Source: Mesorhizobium amorphae (GTDB lineage Bacteria; Pseudomonadota; Alphaproteobacteria; Rhizobiales; Rhizobiaceae). Taken from it: a stretch of 64,000 bases of DNA. The position numbers and the translations under genes were made by a program. The stretch's first letter is position 1, and every line of letters begins with the position of its first letter. The stretch is taken from positions 124,001 through 188,000 of the forward strand of contig NZ_JHQS01000060.1 in NCBI RefSeq assembly GCF_014843845.1, in the 5' to 3' direction. The notes under the pieces are model-generated. The model worked only from the letters and a program-made list of their open reading frames with translations, made no database searches and was not told where the DNA came from. Shown here piece after piece: positions 52,731-62,859 of the stretch.

Positions 52731-53000
52731 ATGGCACACAAGAAAGCTGGCGGTTCGTCGCGCAATGGTCGCGACTCGCATTCCAAGCGTCTCGGCGTGA
52801 AGAAGTTCGGCGGCGAAGCCGTGATTCCGGGCAACATCATCATTCGTCAACGCGGCACCTCGTGGCATCCCGGCGTCAATGTCGGCATGGGCACGGACCA
52901 CACCCTTTTTGCGCTGGAAGCTGGCGCAGTCACCTTCAACAAGAAAGCCAACGGCCGAACCTACGTATCGGTGAACCCGATTTCCAAAGCAGCGGAGTAG
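52731..53000 (+). CDS. rpmA: 50S ribosomal protein L27
   Basis: The 89-residue protein starts [20 protein letters not shown], the typical L27 N-terminus near the peptidyl-transferase centre. It has [18 protein letters not shown] and the GTDHTLFAL block. It follows rplU by about 100 bases and is followed by a strong terminator. Confidence 0.98.
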   Translation: MAHKKAGGSSRNGRDSHSKRLGVKKFGGEAVIPGNIIIRQRGTSWHPGVNVGMGTDHTLFALEAGAVTFNKKANGRTYVSVNPISKAAE

Positions 53001-53068
53001 CCGGTTCCGCACCACAACACCGGCGCCCATCTCGGGAACCGGTGTCTGGCCAGGCCAGGAAAAGGATC

Positions 53069-53098
53069 AGGGGAGATGGGTTTCCATCTCCCCTTTTT
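53069..53098 (+). terminator. Strong rho-independent terminator after rpmA
   Basis: AGGGGAGATGG and CCATCTCCCCT form a perfect 11-bp stem around a four-base loop, followed by TTTT. This is the best terminator in the window. Confidence 0.85.
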
Positions 53099-53120
53099 CT
53101 TGCGCCTGGAGGACTTTGAC

Positions 53121-53708
53121 ATGGTTGCCGAAGCGGACGACACGGACGACGAAAGTTACGCGATAGATTGCCCGGTACTGGCCACCGAGCGGCTGGTCAT
53201 GCGGCGCCCGCGCGAAAGCGATATCAGGCAATTGGTGGCGCTCGCCGACAACCGCCATATCGCCGAAATGCTGGCCCGCATGCCGCACCCCTACGGCGAG
53301 GCCGAGGCTCGCGCCTTCCTCGCCATGACGGCATCGCGCCGCGCCGGCATCGTCTATGCGCTGACGCTGGCGGGAACCGACACTTTCGTCGGCTGCGCCG
53401 GCCTCAACACCACCGATCGTGGGCTGGAGCTCGGCTACTGGATCGGCGAACCCTACTGGAAGCGCGGCTATGCGACCGAGGCCGCGCACGCTCTGGTCGA
53501 CCTCGCCTTCCAGAGGACCTCGACCCAGGTGCTGCAAGCCTCGACGCGGGTCATCAACCCGGCCTCGCGCCGGGTCATCCACAAGTGCGGGTTCCAGTAT
53601 GCCGGCCAGGGCATGCTGAACTCGATCGTCGCCGGCCAGGTGCCGGTCGAGCGCTACCGCCTCGACAGGAAGACGTGGACGAGCCTCAGGAACTGGGTGC
53701 ACTTTTAG
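53121..53708 (+). CDS. GNAT-family N-acetyltransferase (RimJ/RimL type)
   Basis: The 195-residue protein begins with an acidic segment and then LATERLVMRRPRESD, the RimJ/RimL-like N-terminus. GYWIGEPYWKRGYATEA (R-x-x-G-x-A acetyl-CoA loop) and NPASRRVIHKCGFQ follow. The substrate could be a ribosomal protein N-terminus, an amino acid or an antibiotic; none can be assigned. The start at 53121 follows GGAGGACTTTGAC, a good ribosome-binding site. Family A repeat copy 3 begins on the base after its TAG. Confidence 0.85.
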   Translation: MVAEADDTDDESYAIDCPVLATERLVMRRPRESDIRQLVALADNRHIAEMLARMPHPYGEAEARAFLAMTASRRAGIVYALTLAGTDTFVGCAGLNTTDRGLELGYWIGEPYWKRGYATEAAHALVDLAFQRTSTQVLQASTRVINPASRRVIHKCGFQYAGQGMLNSIVAGQVPVERYRLDRKTWTSLRNWVHF

Positions 53709-53872
53709 GTGTGTCGATATTCAGGTGAGGCCGGCCTGCGAATGGCGGTTTCCTGCGCTTCCGGTGCTCACGTACTTTAAGTACGCTCCGCTCCGGTTCT
53801 CGGAGACCACCATTCTGGTCGCTCGCGCCCGTCTTCGACTCCGGCGCGGCCTGACCTGAATCTCGACACACC
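53709..53872. repeat. Palindromic intergenic element, family A, copy 3
   Basis: Outer arms GGTGTGTCGATATTCAGGT and ACCTGAATCTCGACACACC pair with one mismatch in 19. The core contains GCGCTTCCGGTGCTCACG, the GTACTTTAAGTAC palindrome and GCTCCGCTCCGGTTCTCG, as in copy 1. It begins at the base after the GNAT stop codon. Confidence 0.85.
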
Positions 53873-53935
53873 TCGGCGCATGGCCCGAAACCAAGGGTTT
53901 GGAAAGCATAGGCAAAGTCAGTTGCGGACTTGGGG

Positions 53936-54799
53936 TCAAGCTGTCTCCAGCCAGACCGGCAGATGGTCCGAACCGACCGCCTGCCGGTCGACCCACAGGC
54001 GCTTCAGCGCTCCGGCGAGCGAGGCTGAGGTGAAGACATAGTCGATGCGTTTGTGGCGGCTGACATCGTCGGGCCGTTTGGGATCGACCCAGGTGACGAG
54101 ATCGGCCGTGTCGAGGCGCTGGGCGGCGTCGACGGCGAGGTCGGCGGTGAGCGGCATGCCGAACTCATGATCCGGGCGGCCGACCAGTTCGACATATTCG
54201 GGCGATCCGGGCAGCATGTTGAAGTCGCCCATGACGATGAAGGCTTCAGGATAGGGCAGGTCGGGCAGACCGATCTCGGGAATGCCGGACAGGCCGCCGC
54301 CTTCCAGCGCATAGTTCAGCAGACGCTGGCGCAGGAAGCGGATCTGGCCCTGGCGTTCAACCGGGCTGCGATGGTCGAGATGGGTGGAATAGAATCGGAT
54401 GAAGCCGAGCGGCGTTTCGATCAGCGCTTCCAGCGCGCCGCGCTGGAAGTTCATCGCTTCCAGGCTGCGGCTGCGCGGCAAAAGGAGGTTGCGCGACAGA
54501 TGAATGGGCGTTTTCGACAGCACCATGTTGCCGAGCTGGAACGTCGTGGTGATGGCGCGGCCAGCTTCCAGGTGAGAGCCGACATTGACCTCGAAATTGC
54601 TGCCATAGGCGGCAAAGTAATCGGGCAGCGCGTCGCCGAGTTCGGCCACCATGTCGTGGTTGCCGTTCCTGGGGTTGTTGCGGGTAACCTCCTGCAGCGC
54701 GATCACGTCGGCGCCGCGCACGGCGTCGGCAATGCGGGCGACGTCGTAGCGGCCGTCGAGCCCGATGCCGTACTGGATGTTGTAGGTCACAAGCTTCAT
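53936..54799 (-). CDS. Endonuclease/exonuclease/phosphatase (EEP) superfamily hydrolase
   Basis: The 287-residue protein has the DNase I-like fold motifs: TYNIQYGIG near the start, ALQEV (metal-binding Glu), FYSTHLDHRS, VMGDFNMLPGS (Asp and Asn) and the C-terminal SDHLPVW (catalytic Asp-His). Members act as nucleases or phosphodiesterases, including phosphatidylinositol-type phosphatases. The substrate is not evident. No signal peptide is predicted. It stands alone on the minus strand, divergent from obgE. Confidence 0.85.
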   Translation of the reverse strand: MKLVTYNIQYGIGLDGRYDVARIADAVRGADVIALQEVTRNNPRNGNHDMVAELGDALPDYFAAYGSNFEVNVGSHLEAGRAITTTFQLGNMVLSKTPIHLSRNLLLPRSRSLEAMNFQRGALEALIETPLGFIRFYSTHLDHRSPVERQGQIRFLRQRLLNYALEGGGLSGIPEIGLPDLPYPEAFIVMGDFNMLPGSPEYVELVGRPDHEFGMPLTADLAVDAAQRLDTADLVTWVDPKRPDDVSRHKRIDYVFTSASLAGALKRLWVDRQAVGSDHLPVWLETA

Positions 54800-54983
54800 G
54801 CCAGCATTCCCCGGCCCGGCGTTCTGCCCCGAATACCGAAATCGACCTTCGCCGGGGCACGTGCAGGCTCACAGTGCTACCGCGTCCCGCGCCTCAGCAA
54901 AAGCCGGCGTCGGCGCAATCCTTCGCAAAACGGCCTCGCCCTTCGCCTCGCCTTGGTTTAGAGCAATCGCGCAAGCCCACTAG

Positions 54984-57204
<2,221 letters not shown>

Positions 57205-57208
<4 letters not shown>

Positions 57209-58497
57209 GCATGCTGAAGCTGCATGAAAAATCCGGGGATGACACTGTTGCGCTGATGGCCGATATCGGCCGTCGCTCCCGCGCGGCCGCCCGACCGCTG
57301 GCCATTGCCACCACCGAGTCCAAGAATGCCGCGCTGGTTGCCATGGCCGACGCGATTCTGCGTCGCGAGCAGGAGATACTCGACGCCAACGCCCTCGATG
57401 TCTCGAATGGTCACGAGTCCGGGCTTTCCGTGTCCTTCATGGACCGGCTGAAGCTCGATCCGGCGCGCATCCGCGCGATGGCCGATGGTATTCGCGAGAT
57501 CGCCGAACTTAAGGATCCCGTCGGCGACGTCATCGCCGCATGGGAGCGGCCGAATGGCCTGCAGATCGAGCGCGTGCGCACGCCGCTCGGCGTCGTCGGC
57601 GTCATCTATGAGAGCCGGCCGAATGTGACGGCGGATGCCGGGGCGCTCTGCCTCAAGGCCGGCAATCCGGTCATCCTGCGCGGCGGCTCGGATTCGCTCA
57701 ATTCGTCCGCCGCCATCCATACCTGCCTGGTCGAGGGGCTGAAGGCGGCCGGCCTGCCGGAAGATGCCATCCAGCTGGTGCCGACCACCGATCGCGCCGC
57801 CGTCGGCGAGATGCTTAAGGGGCTTTCCGGCAATCTCGATGTGATCATTCCGCGCGGCGGAAAAAGCCTGGTCGGGCGCGTGCAGAGCGAGGCGCGTGTG
57901 CCGGTCTTCGCGCATCTCGAAGGCATCTGCCATCTCTATATCGACCGTTCCGCTGATCTCGACATGGCGGTCAGGATCGCGGTCAACGCCAAGATGCGTC
58001 GCACCGGCGTCTGCGGCGCCGCCGAGACGCTGCTGGTCGATCGTGCCGTCGCTTCAACCCATTTGGTTCCGATCCTCGATGCGCTGCGCGCGGCGGGCTG
58101 CGAGATCCACGCCGATCAAGAGGTGCTGAAGCTGTTCTTCGACGCCAGGCCGGCGACCGAAGCCGACTGGGTGACCGAATATCTCGATGCCATCCTTGCG
58201 GTAAAGCTGGTCGACGGCGTTGCCGGTGCGGTCGAGCATATCGAGACCTTTTCCTCGCATCACACCGAGGCGATCGTAGCCGAGGATGCGCAGGTGGTCG
58301 AAAAGTTCTTCAACGAGATCGATTCGGCGATCCTCTTGCACAACGCCTCGACCCAGTTCGCCGACGGCGGCGAGTTCGGCATGGGCGCGGAGATCGGCAT
58401 CGCCACCGGCAAGATGCACGCGCGCGGCCCGGTCGGGGTCGAACAGCTGACCTCGTTCAAATACCGCGTGCGCGGGTCTGGCCAGGTGAGGCCGTGA
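57205..58497 (+). CDS. proA: Gamma-glutamyl phosphate reductase
   Basis: The 430-residue aldehyde-dehydrogenase-type enzyme reduces glutamyl phosphate to the semialdehyde, the second proline step. It has [10 protein letters not shown] and the catalytic cysteine in [10 protein letters not shown] (Cys270). [20 protein letters not shown] closes the protein. It overlaps proB by ATGA; the obgE-proB-proA run is one coupled operon. Confidence 0.95.
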
Positions 58498-58534
58498 CGT
58501 TTTTCGCCCCAAGGGCTTGAAGGTTGCGCCCAGC

Positions 58535-58692
58535 CACCCCCCTCTGTCCTGCCGGACATCTCCCCCTCAAGGGGGGAGATCGACTGTCCTTTCCGGTTTC
58601 GACAACTACCAGCGTTGCAGAATTTCTCCCGTCGGTGAAACTGCCAATCTCCCCCCTTGAGGGGGAGATGTCCGGCAGGACAGAGGGGGGTG
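58535..58692. repeat. Long palindromic intergenic element, family B, copy 2
   Basis: Arms of about 40 bases begin CACCCCCCTCTGTCCTGCCG and ACATCTCCCCCTCAAGG and end with their complements (…GGACAGAGGGGGGTG). The centre includes CAGCGTTGCAGAA as in copy 1. It lies between proA and nadD and ends nine bases before the nadD ATG, so no ribosome-binding site for nadD is visible outside it. Confidence 0.85.
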
Positions 58693-58701
58693 CCTAGCAC
58701 C

Positions 58702-59334
58702 ATGCTGTCCCCTTCTGACCCCGCCGTCCCCTCCCACTACCTCCACATGCCGCACGCCGGCAAAGGCCTTGCCGTCGGGCTGTTCGGCGGCTCGTTCAAC
58801 CCGCCGCATGCAGGTCACGCGCTGGTCGCCGAGATCGCACTGAGACGGCTGGCGCTCGACCAGCTGTGGTGGATGGTGACGCCAGGCAATCCGCTGAAGA
58901 GCACGCGGGAACTGGCGCCGCTCAGCGAGCGCCTGCAGCAGTCCGAGCAGATCGCCAAGAACCCGAAGATCAAGGTCTCCGCCTTCGAGGCGGCACACCA
59001 TGTCCGTTTCACCGCCGACACGCTGGCGCTGGTCAAGGCGCGCAATCCCGGCGTCGACTTCGTCTGGATCATGGGCGCCGATAGCTTGCGCGACTTCCAC
59101 CGCTGGCAGCGTTGGCGCCAGATCGTCATGACCTTCCCGATCGCCGTCATCGACCGGCCAGGGGCCACGCTCTCCTTCCTGTCTTCGGTCGTCGCCAAGA
59201 CCTTCGACTATGCCCGCGTCGACGAGGGCGACGCGCCACGCCTCGCCCGCATGAAGGCGCCAGCCTGGACCTTCATCCACGGCCCGCGCTCGTCGCTGTC
59301 GTCAAGCGCCATTCGCAAGGCTGCAAAAGACTGA
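58702..59334 (+). CDS. nadD: Nicotinate-nucleotide adenylyltransferase
   Basis: The 210-residue enzyme adenylates nicotinate mononucleotide in NAD synthesis. The nucleotidyltransferase motif is GLFGGSFNPPHAGHA (about 32-46), with the C-terminal SSSAIRKA matching the ISSTxIR block. FVWIMGADS is also present. ATG 58702 is used; ATG 58747 would remove 15 residues and still keep the catalytic part. The repeat element directly upstream removes the usual ribosome-binding site. The neighbours rsfS and rlmH follow after two inserted genes. Confidence 0.92.
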   Translation: MLSPSDPAVPSHYLHMPHAGKGLAVGLFGGSFNPPHAGHALVAEIALRRLALDQLWWMVTPGNPLKSTRELAPLSERLQQSEQIAKNPKIKVSAFEAAHHVRFTADTLALVKARNPGVDFVWIMGADSLRDFHRWQRWRQIVMTFPIAVIDRPGATLSFLSSVVAKTFDYARVDEGDAPRLARMKAPAWTFIHGPRSSLSSSAIRKAAKD

Positions 59335-59401
59335 CCAGGCCGCCCGGCCATGTCGCATTTGCGGCTGCGTTTGTTCGTTTGGTAGGCGATCCTGACCGGG
59401 C

Positions 59402-60691
59402 ATGGCGATTTCAAAGAAAAATCGATTCGAAACCGGTTCGGAAGATGGCAACCCGCCGGCGCCGCTGATCGCCATTGCCAGCGTCGTGCTGTCGATGGCG
59501 CTGATCGCGGTCGGCAACGGGTTGATGTTCGCCTATATCCCGGTCCGCCTTGGCGTCGAGGGGTTCGATCCAACCTGGGCCGGGTTGATCATCACCGGCC
59601 TTTCCGCAGGCGGCCTTGCCGGCTGCATCTTGACAGGGCCGCTGGTGCGCAGGGTTGGACACGCGCGCGCCTTCATGGTGCTGTCGGCGCTGATTGCGCT
59701 CTCCAATGCCGCCATTGGCGCCGGGACCTACCCGCTGCTGTGGATCGCGGCGCGGGCGCTCTACGGCTTTGCCATATGCGGGCTGTTCATCGTCGCCCAG
59801 AGCTGGCTCAACGATGCGGTCGCCAACAGCATTCGAGGTCGGGTGATGGCGGTGTTCTACGTCGCCTATGTCGCCGGGCTCGGCGTCGGCTATGCCACGC
59901 TGGCGGCGATCGATATCCAGACCGCGGCCGCGCCGCTGATCGGCATCGCGTTTACCGCTCTGTCGATCCTGCCGGTCGGGATGACGCGGCTTGCCCAGCC
60001 GCCAGCGCCACAGGCAGCGTCGGTGGCACTCGGCCGCGCCTGGCGGATCTCGCCGGTCGGCGTCGCCGGCATGCTGGCCGTCGGCGGCCTTTCGATGGCG
60101 ATCTCGGGCTTCGCGCCGATCCATGCCACCGCCAAGGGGTACAGCCAGGCCGATGTGGCCTTGCTCCTGGCGGCGATGCCGCTCGGCACGCTGATCCTGC
60201 AAATACCGCTCGGCTGGATCTCCGACCGCACCGACCGGCGCTATGTGCTGATCGCCGCCTCCGCACTGGCGGTGGCGGCGGGCATGCTTGCCATCGGCTT
60301 CGATGGCGGCGCGCTTGCGGCGCTGGTGGTGATCTACATCGTGTGGGACGGCGCCTCGGAATCGATCTATTCGCTGGCCAGCGCGCATGCCGCCGACCGC
60401 GCCAGCAAGAATGACATGGTGGCGCTGTCGAGCTCGCTTTTGTTTGCCTGGTCGCTGTCGGGCTTCGTCGTGCCGGGCATCGTGACCGGGCTTTCCGCCC
60501 TCTATGGCACACAGGCCTTCATCTACGTGGCGATCGTCATCGCCTCGGCCTTCTGCCTGTTCGTGCTGTGGCGGGTGCTGACAACGCAGCCGGTGCCGAC
60601 GGCCGAGACCGGCAGCTTCGCGCCGATGAGCGCGCAGGCACCGTTGCCGGTGGAGCTTGCCTTCGCGCCGGATCAGCAGCGCGACAGCTGA
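59402..60691 (+). CDS. MFS transporter, YcaD-like
   Basis: The 429-residue membrane protein has about 12 hydrophobic segments and a GWISDRTDRRYVL loop (motif A in the second half). The first half carries LRG-type loops and SIRGRVMAVFYVA. It resembles the YcaD/MFS_1 group; the substrate is unknown. It sits between nadD and rsfS, genes that are normally neighbours, so it and the MscS gene are likely later insertions. Confidence 0.8.
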   Translation: MAISKKNRFETGSEDGNPPAPLIAIASVVLSMALIAVGNGLMFAYIPVRLGVEGFDPTWAGLIITGLSAGGLAGCILTGPLVRRVGHARAFMVLSALIALSNAAIGAGTYPLLWIAARALYGFAICGLFIVAQSWLNDAVANSIRGRVMAVFYVAYVAGLGVGYATLAAIDIQTAAAPLIGIAFTALSILPVGMTRLAQPPAPQAASVALGRAWRISPVGVAGMLAVGGLSMAISGFAPIHATAKGYSQADVALLLAAMPLGTLILQIPLGWISDRTDRRYVLIAASALAVAAGMLAIGFDGGALAALVVIYIVWDGASESIYSLASAHAADRASKNDMVALSSSLLFAWSLSGFVVPGIVTGLSALYGTQAFIYVAIVIASAFCLFVLWRVLTTQPVPTAETGSFAPMSAQAPLPVELAFAPDQQRDS

Positions 60692-60701
60692 AGGTGCCTC
60701 G

Positions 60702-61559
60702 CTATTGCCGGGTGCTGGAGGGTTCCGGCCGCTGCGCGTCCGGCGGCGGCGCGGGAATCGAAAGCCCTTCGGCATCGAAGGCCTGCTTGATGCGCTTGGT
60801 GAGATCGATCTGGGTGGCGAAGAAATCCGCCGCCGAGGTCCAGTAGCGCAAGGAGACGGCGACGCCGGTGTCGCCGACGGTCGAGACGAAGGCGATCGGC
60901 GCCGATTCCCGCCTGACGCGCCGTTCGGCGGCCGCGACACTGAGCATCGTTTTTTGCGCGAAATCGATGTCGTTCCACGAGCCGATGGTGAGCGTGATGT
61001 CGCCGCGGCGGACGCCGTTGCGGGTAAAATTGCGGACGGGCTGGTTCCACAGGGTCGAGTTGGGCGCCAGCACGTAGACGCCGTCGACCGTCCGTAGCCT
61101 GGTGGCGAACAGGCCGACCTCCTCGACGGTTCCTGAAATGGCACCGACCTCGACATATTCACCGATGCGGAACGGCCTGAGCGCCAGCAGCATGATGCCG
61201 GCCGCGATGTTCTGCAGCGTGCCCTGCAGCGCCAGGCCAATGGCGAGACCGATGGCGCCGACGGCGGCGATGATCGAGGCGGTCTGCACGCCGAACTGGC
61301 CGAGCACCATGATGACTACGAGGATCAGGATGGCGTAGCGGACGATCTTTGAGAAGAAATGGCGCAGCGTCGCGTCGAAGCCATGGATGTGTTTCAGACC
61401 GCCGGAGATCGAGCGCTCGGCGAGGCCGGCCACGATATAGCCGACAACGAGCAGGATGACGGCGCCGATGGCGGAGAATGAGTAGGAGACGATCAGGGTG
61501 CTGAGTTGGGCAAGGCCCGCCTGCACGGTGAGGAGCGTGTTCTGAGGATCGATAGGCAT
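60702..61559 (-). CDS. Small-conductance mechanosensitive channel, MscS family
   Basis: The 285-residue inner-membrane channel has three membrane segments, the last one being the pore-lining helix GAIGLAIGLALQGTLQNIAAG, then the beta domain (RPFRIGEYVEVGAISGTVEEVGL) and a C-terminal alpha/beta part. It releases solutes during hypo-osmotic shock. Start ATG 61559 gives the family N-terminus; the frame is open further to 61694 with no homology. It is convergent with the MFS gene. Confidence 0.9.
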   Translation of the reverse strand: MPIDPQNTLLTVQAGLAQLSTLIVSYSFSAIGAVILLVVGYIVAGLAERSISGGLKHIHGFDATLRHFFSKIVRYAILILVVIMVLGQFGVQTASIIAAVGAIGLAIGLALQGTLQNIAAGIMLLALRPFRIGEYVEVGAISGTVEEVGLFATRLRTVDGVYVLAPNSTLWNQPVRNFTRNGVRRGDITLTIGSWNDIDFAQKTMLSVAAAERRVRRESAPIAFVSTVGDTGVAVSLRYWTSAADFFATQIDLTKRIKQAFDAEGLSIPAPPPDAQRPEPSSTRQ

Positions 61560-61682
61560 TCTGGGAAATCCGATTTTGGGGGGAAAGCCGATAAACCCGC
61601 CAATGAGCCCAAAGTTCCGATATTTGCAGGCATTTGGAACCAAACGCAGAGCATCGCGTTGGCGGCGGCCGCGACCCACGTC

Positions 61683-61712
61683 TTGAAACTGCAACGGAAC
61701 TCTGCCTATCTA
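61683..61712 (+). promoter_or_regulatory. Probable rsfS promoter
   Basis: TTGAAA (61683-61688) and TATCTA (61707-61712) are 18 bases apart. The start of transcription would be near 61719, downstream of GTG 61714. This argues that the longest rsfS frame is too long and that translation starts further in. Confidence 0.5.
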
Positions 61713-61803
61713 AGTGGTGTCACCTGATTTGGCGGGTGATTTGGTTGTTCTTGCTGCGAAAGGAAATACACTGAGAACAGCACTGCGGAAGAAGGCCGAC
61801 ATC

Positions 61804-62181
61804 GTGCCTTCGCCGGCCGGGATCAGCGTAAACGACGCCGTGTCCCGCGCCATCAAGACAGTCCTTGCCAGTCTGGAAGACTCCAAGGCCGAAAACATCG
61901 TCTCAATCGACATTCAGGGGAAATCGAGCCTCGGCGACTATATGGTTGTCGCATCGGGCCGGTCGCACCGTCATGTCTCGGCTGTCGCCGATCACCTCCT
62001 CAAGGCGCTCAAGGATGCCGGCCTCGGCATGGCGCGCGTCGAGGGGTTGGCCGGTGCCGACTGGGTCCTGATCGATTCGGGCGACATCATCGTCCATGTC
62101 TTCCGCCCCGAAGTCCGCGAATTCTACAATCTCGAAAAGATGTGGCAGGCGCCGGACCTCGAGGAAGAGACGCTCCACTGA
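61804..62181 (+). CDS. rsfS: Ribosome silencing factor RsfS
   Basis: The 125-residue protein binds L14 and blocks subunit joining during starvation. It has the family blocks DSKAENIVSIDIQGKSSLGDYMV and VEGLAGADWVLIDSGDIIVHVF, with REFYNLEKMW near the end. The frame is open from GTG 61714, but the promoter at 61683-61712 would place transcription start after that codon. GTG 61804, preceded by GAAGAAGG at eight bases, is therefore chosen; a start between them (for example CTG) is possible. rlmH follows. Confidence 0.85.
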   Translation: MPSPAGISVNDAVSRAIKTVLASLEDSKAENIVSIDIQGKSSLGDYMVVASGRSHRHVSAVADHLLKALKDAGLGMARVEGLAGADWVLIDSGDIIVHVFRPEVREFYNLEKMWQAPDLEEETLH

Positions 62182-62239
62182 GTCGCATCTGTTTTGATGC
62201 ATGCCGCTCAGCATGCATCGACGGCTCTTCGAGGCAGGG

Positions 62240-62722
62240 ATGAAGATTACGGTTCATGCCGTGGGCCGGATGAAAGCCGGCCCCGAGAAGCTGCTCGCCG
62301 ACCGTTATTTCGAGCGCTTCGCCAAGAGCGGCCCTCCGGTGGGGCTCGAATTCTCAGGCGTTGTCGAGATTGCCGAAGGCCGCGCCCAGACCGCCAATGA
62401 GCGGCGGCGCGAAGAAGGCCAGAAGCTGCAGACGCAGCTGCAGCAAGGCACCGCGCTGATCCTGCTCGACGAACGCGGCAAAAGCTTTTCCTCCGAGGAT
62501 TTCGCCGGCCGGATCGGCCTGCTGCGCGACGGCGGCCGCAAGGCGCTGGTCATCGCCATCGGCGGCGCCGACGGCCACGACCAGTCGCTGCGCGACCAGG
62601 CCGATCTGGTGGTGTCGTTCGGCGCGCTGACCTGGCCGCATCTGCTGGTGAGGGTGATGCTGGGCGAACAGCTCTACAGGATCGCCACCATCCTTTCGGG
62701 ACATCCCTATCATCGCTCCTAG
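62240..62722 (+). CDS. rlmH: 23S rRNA pseudouridine-1915 N3-methyltransferase RlmH
   Basis: The 160-residue SPOUT methyltransferase modifies pseudouridine 1915 in helix 69 of 23S rRNA. It has VIAIGGADGHD (SAM-binding knot) and the C-terminal LSGHPYHRS, both diagnostic. The start at 62240 (MKITVHAVGR) matches the family; the frame is open 13 codons upstream. It follows rsfS by 58 bases, probably in one operon. Confidence 0.93.
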   Translation: MKITVHAVGRMKAGPEKLLADRYFERFAKSGPPVGLEFSGVVEIAEGRAQTANERRREEGQKLQTQLQQGTALILLDERGKSFSSEDFAGRIGLLRDGGRKALVIAIGGADGHDQSLRDQADLVVSFGALTWPHLLVRVMLGEQLYRIATILSGHPYHRS

Positions 62723-62859
62723 ACCAGGCCGAATCCTGTGCATCGGTGCCCGCCGCCCGGATTTCCGCCCCAATGCGGCGGCATATTGTGCGCCATTGGC
62801 AAACCTATCGAACATGGTTGATTGTTCGTTAACGAAGCCACGCATAGAGTCGGGCTTCA

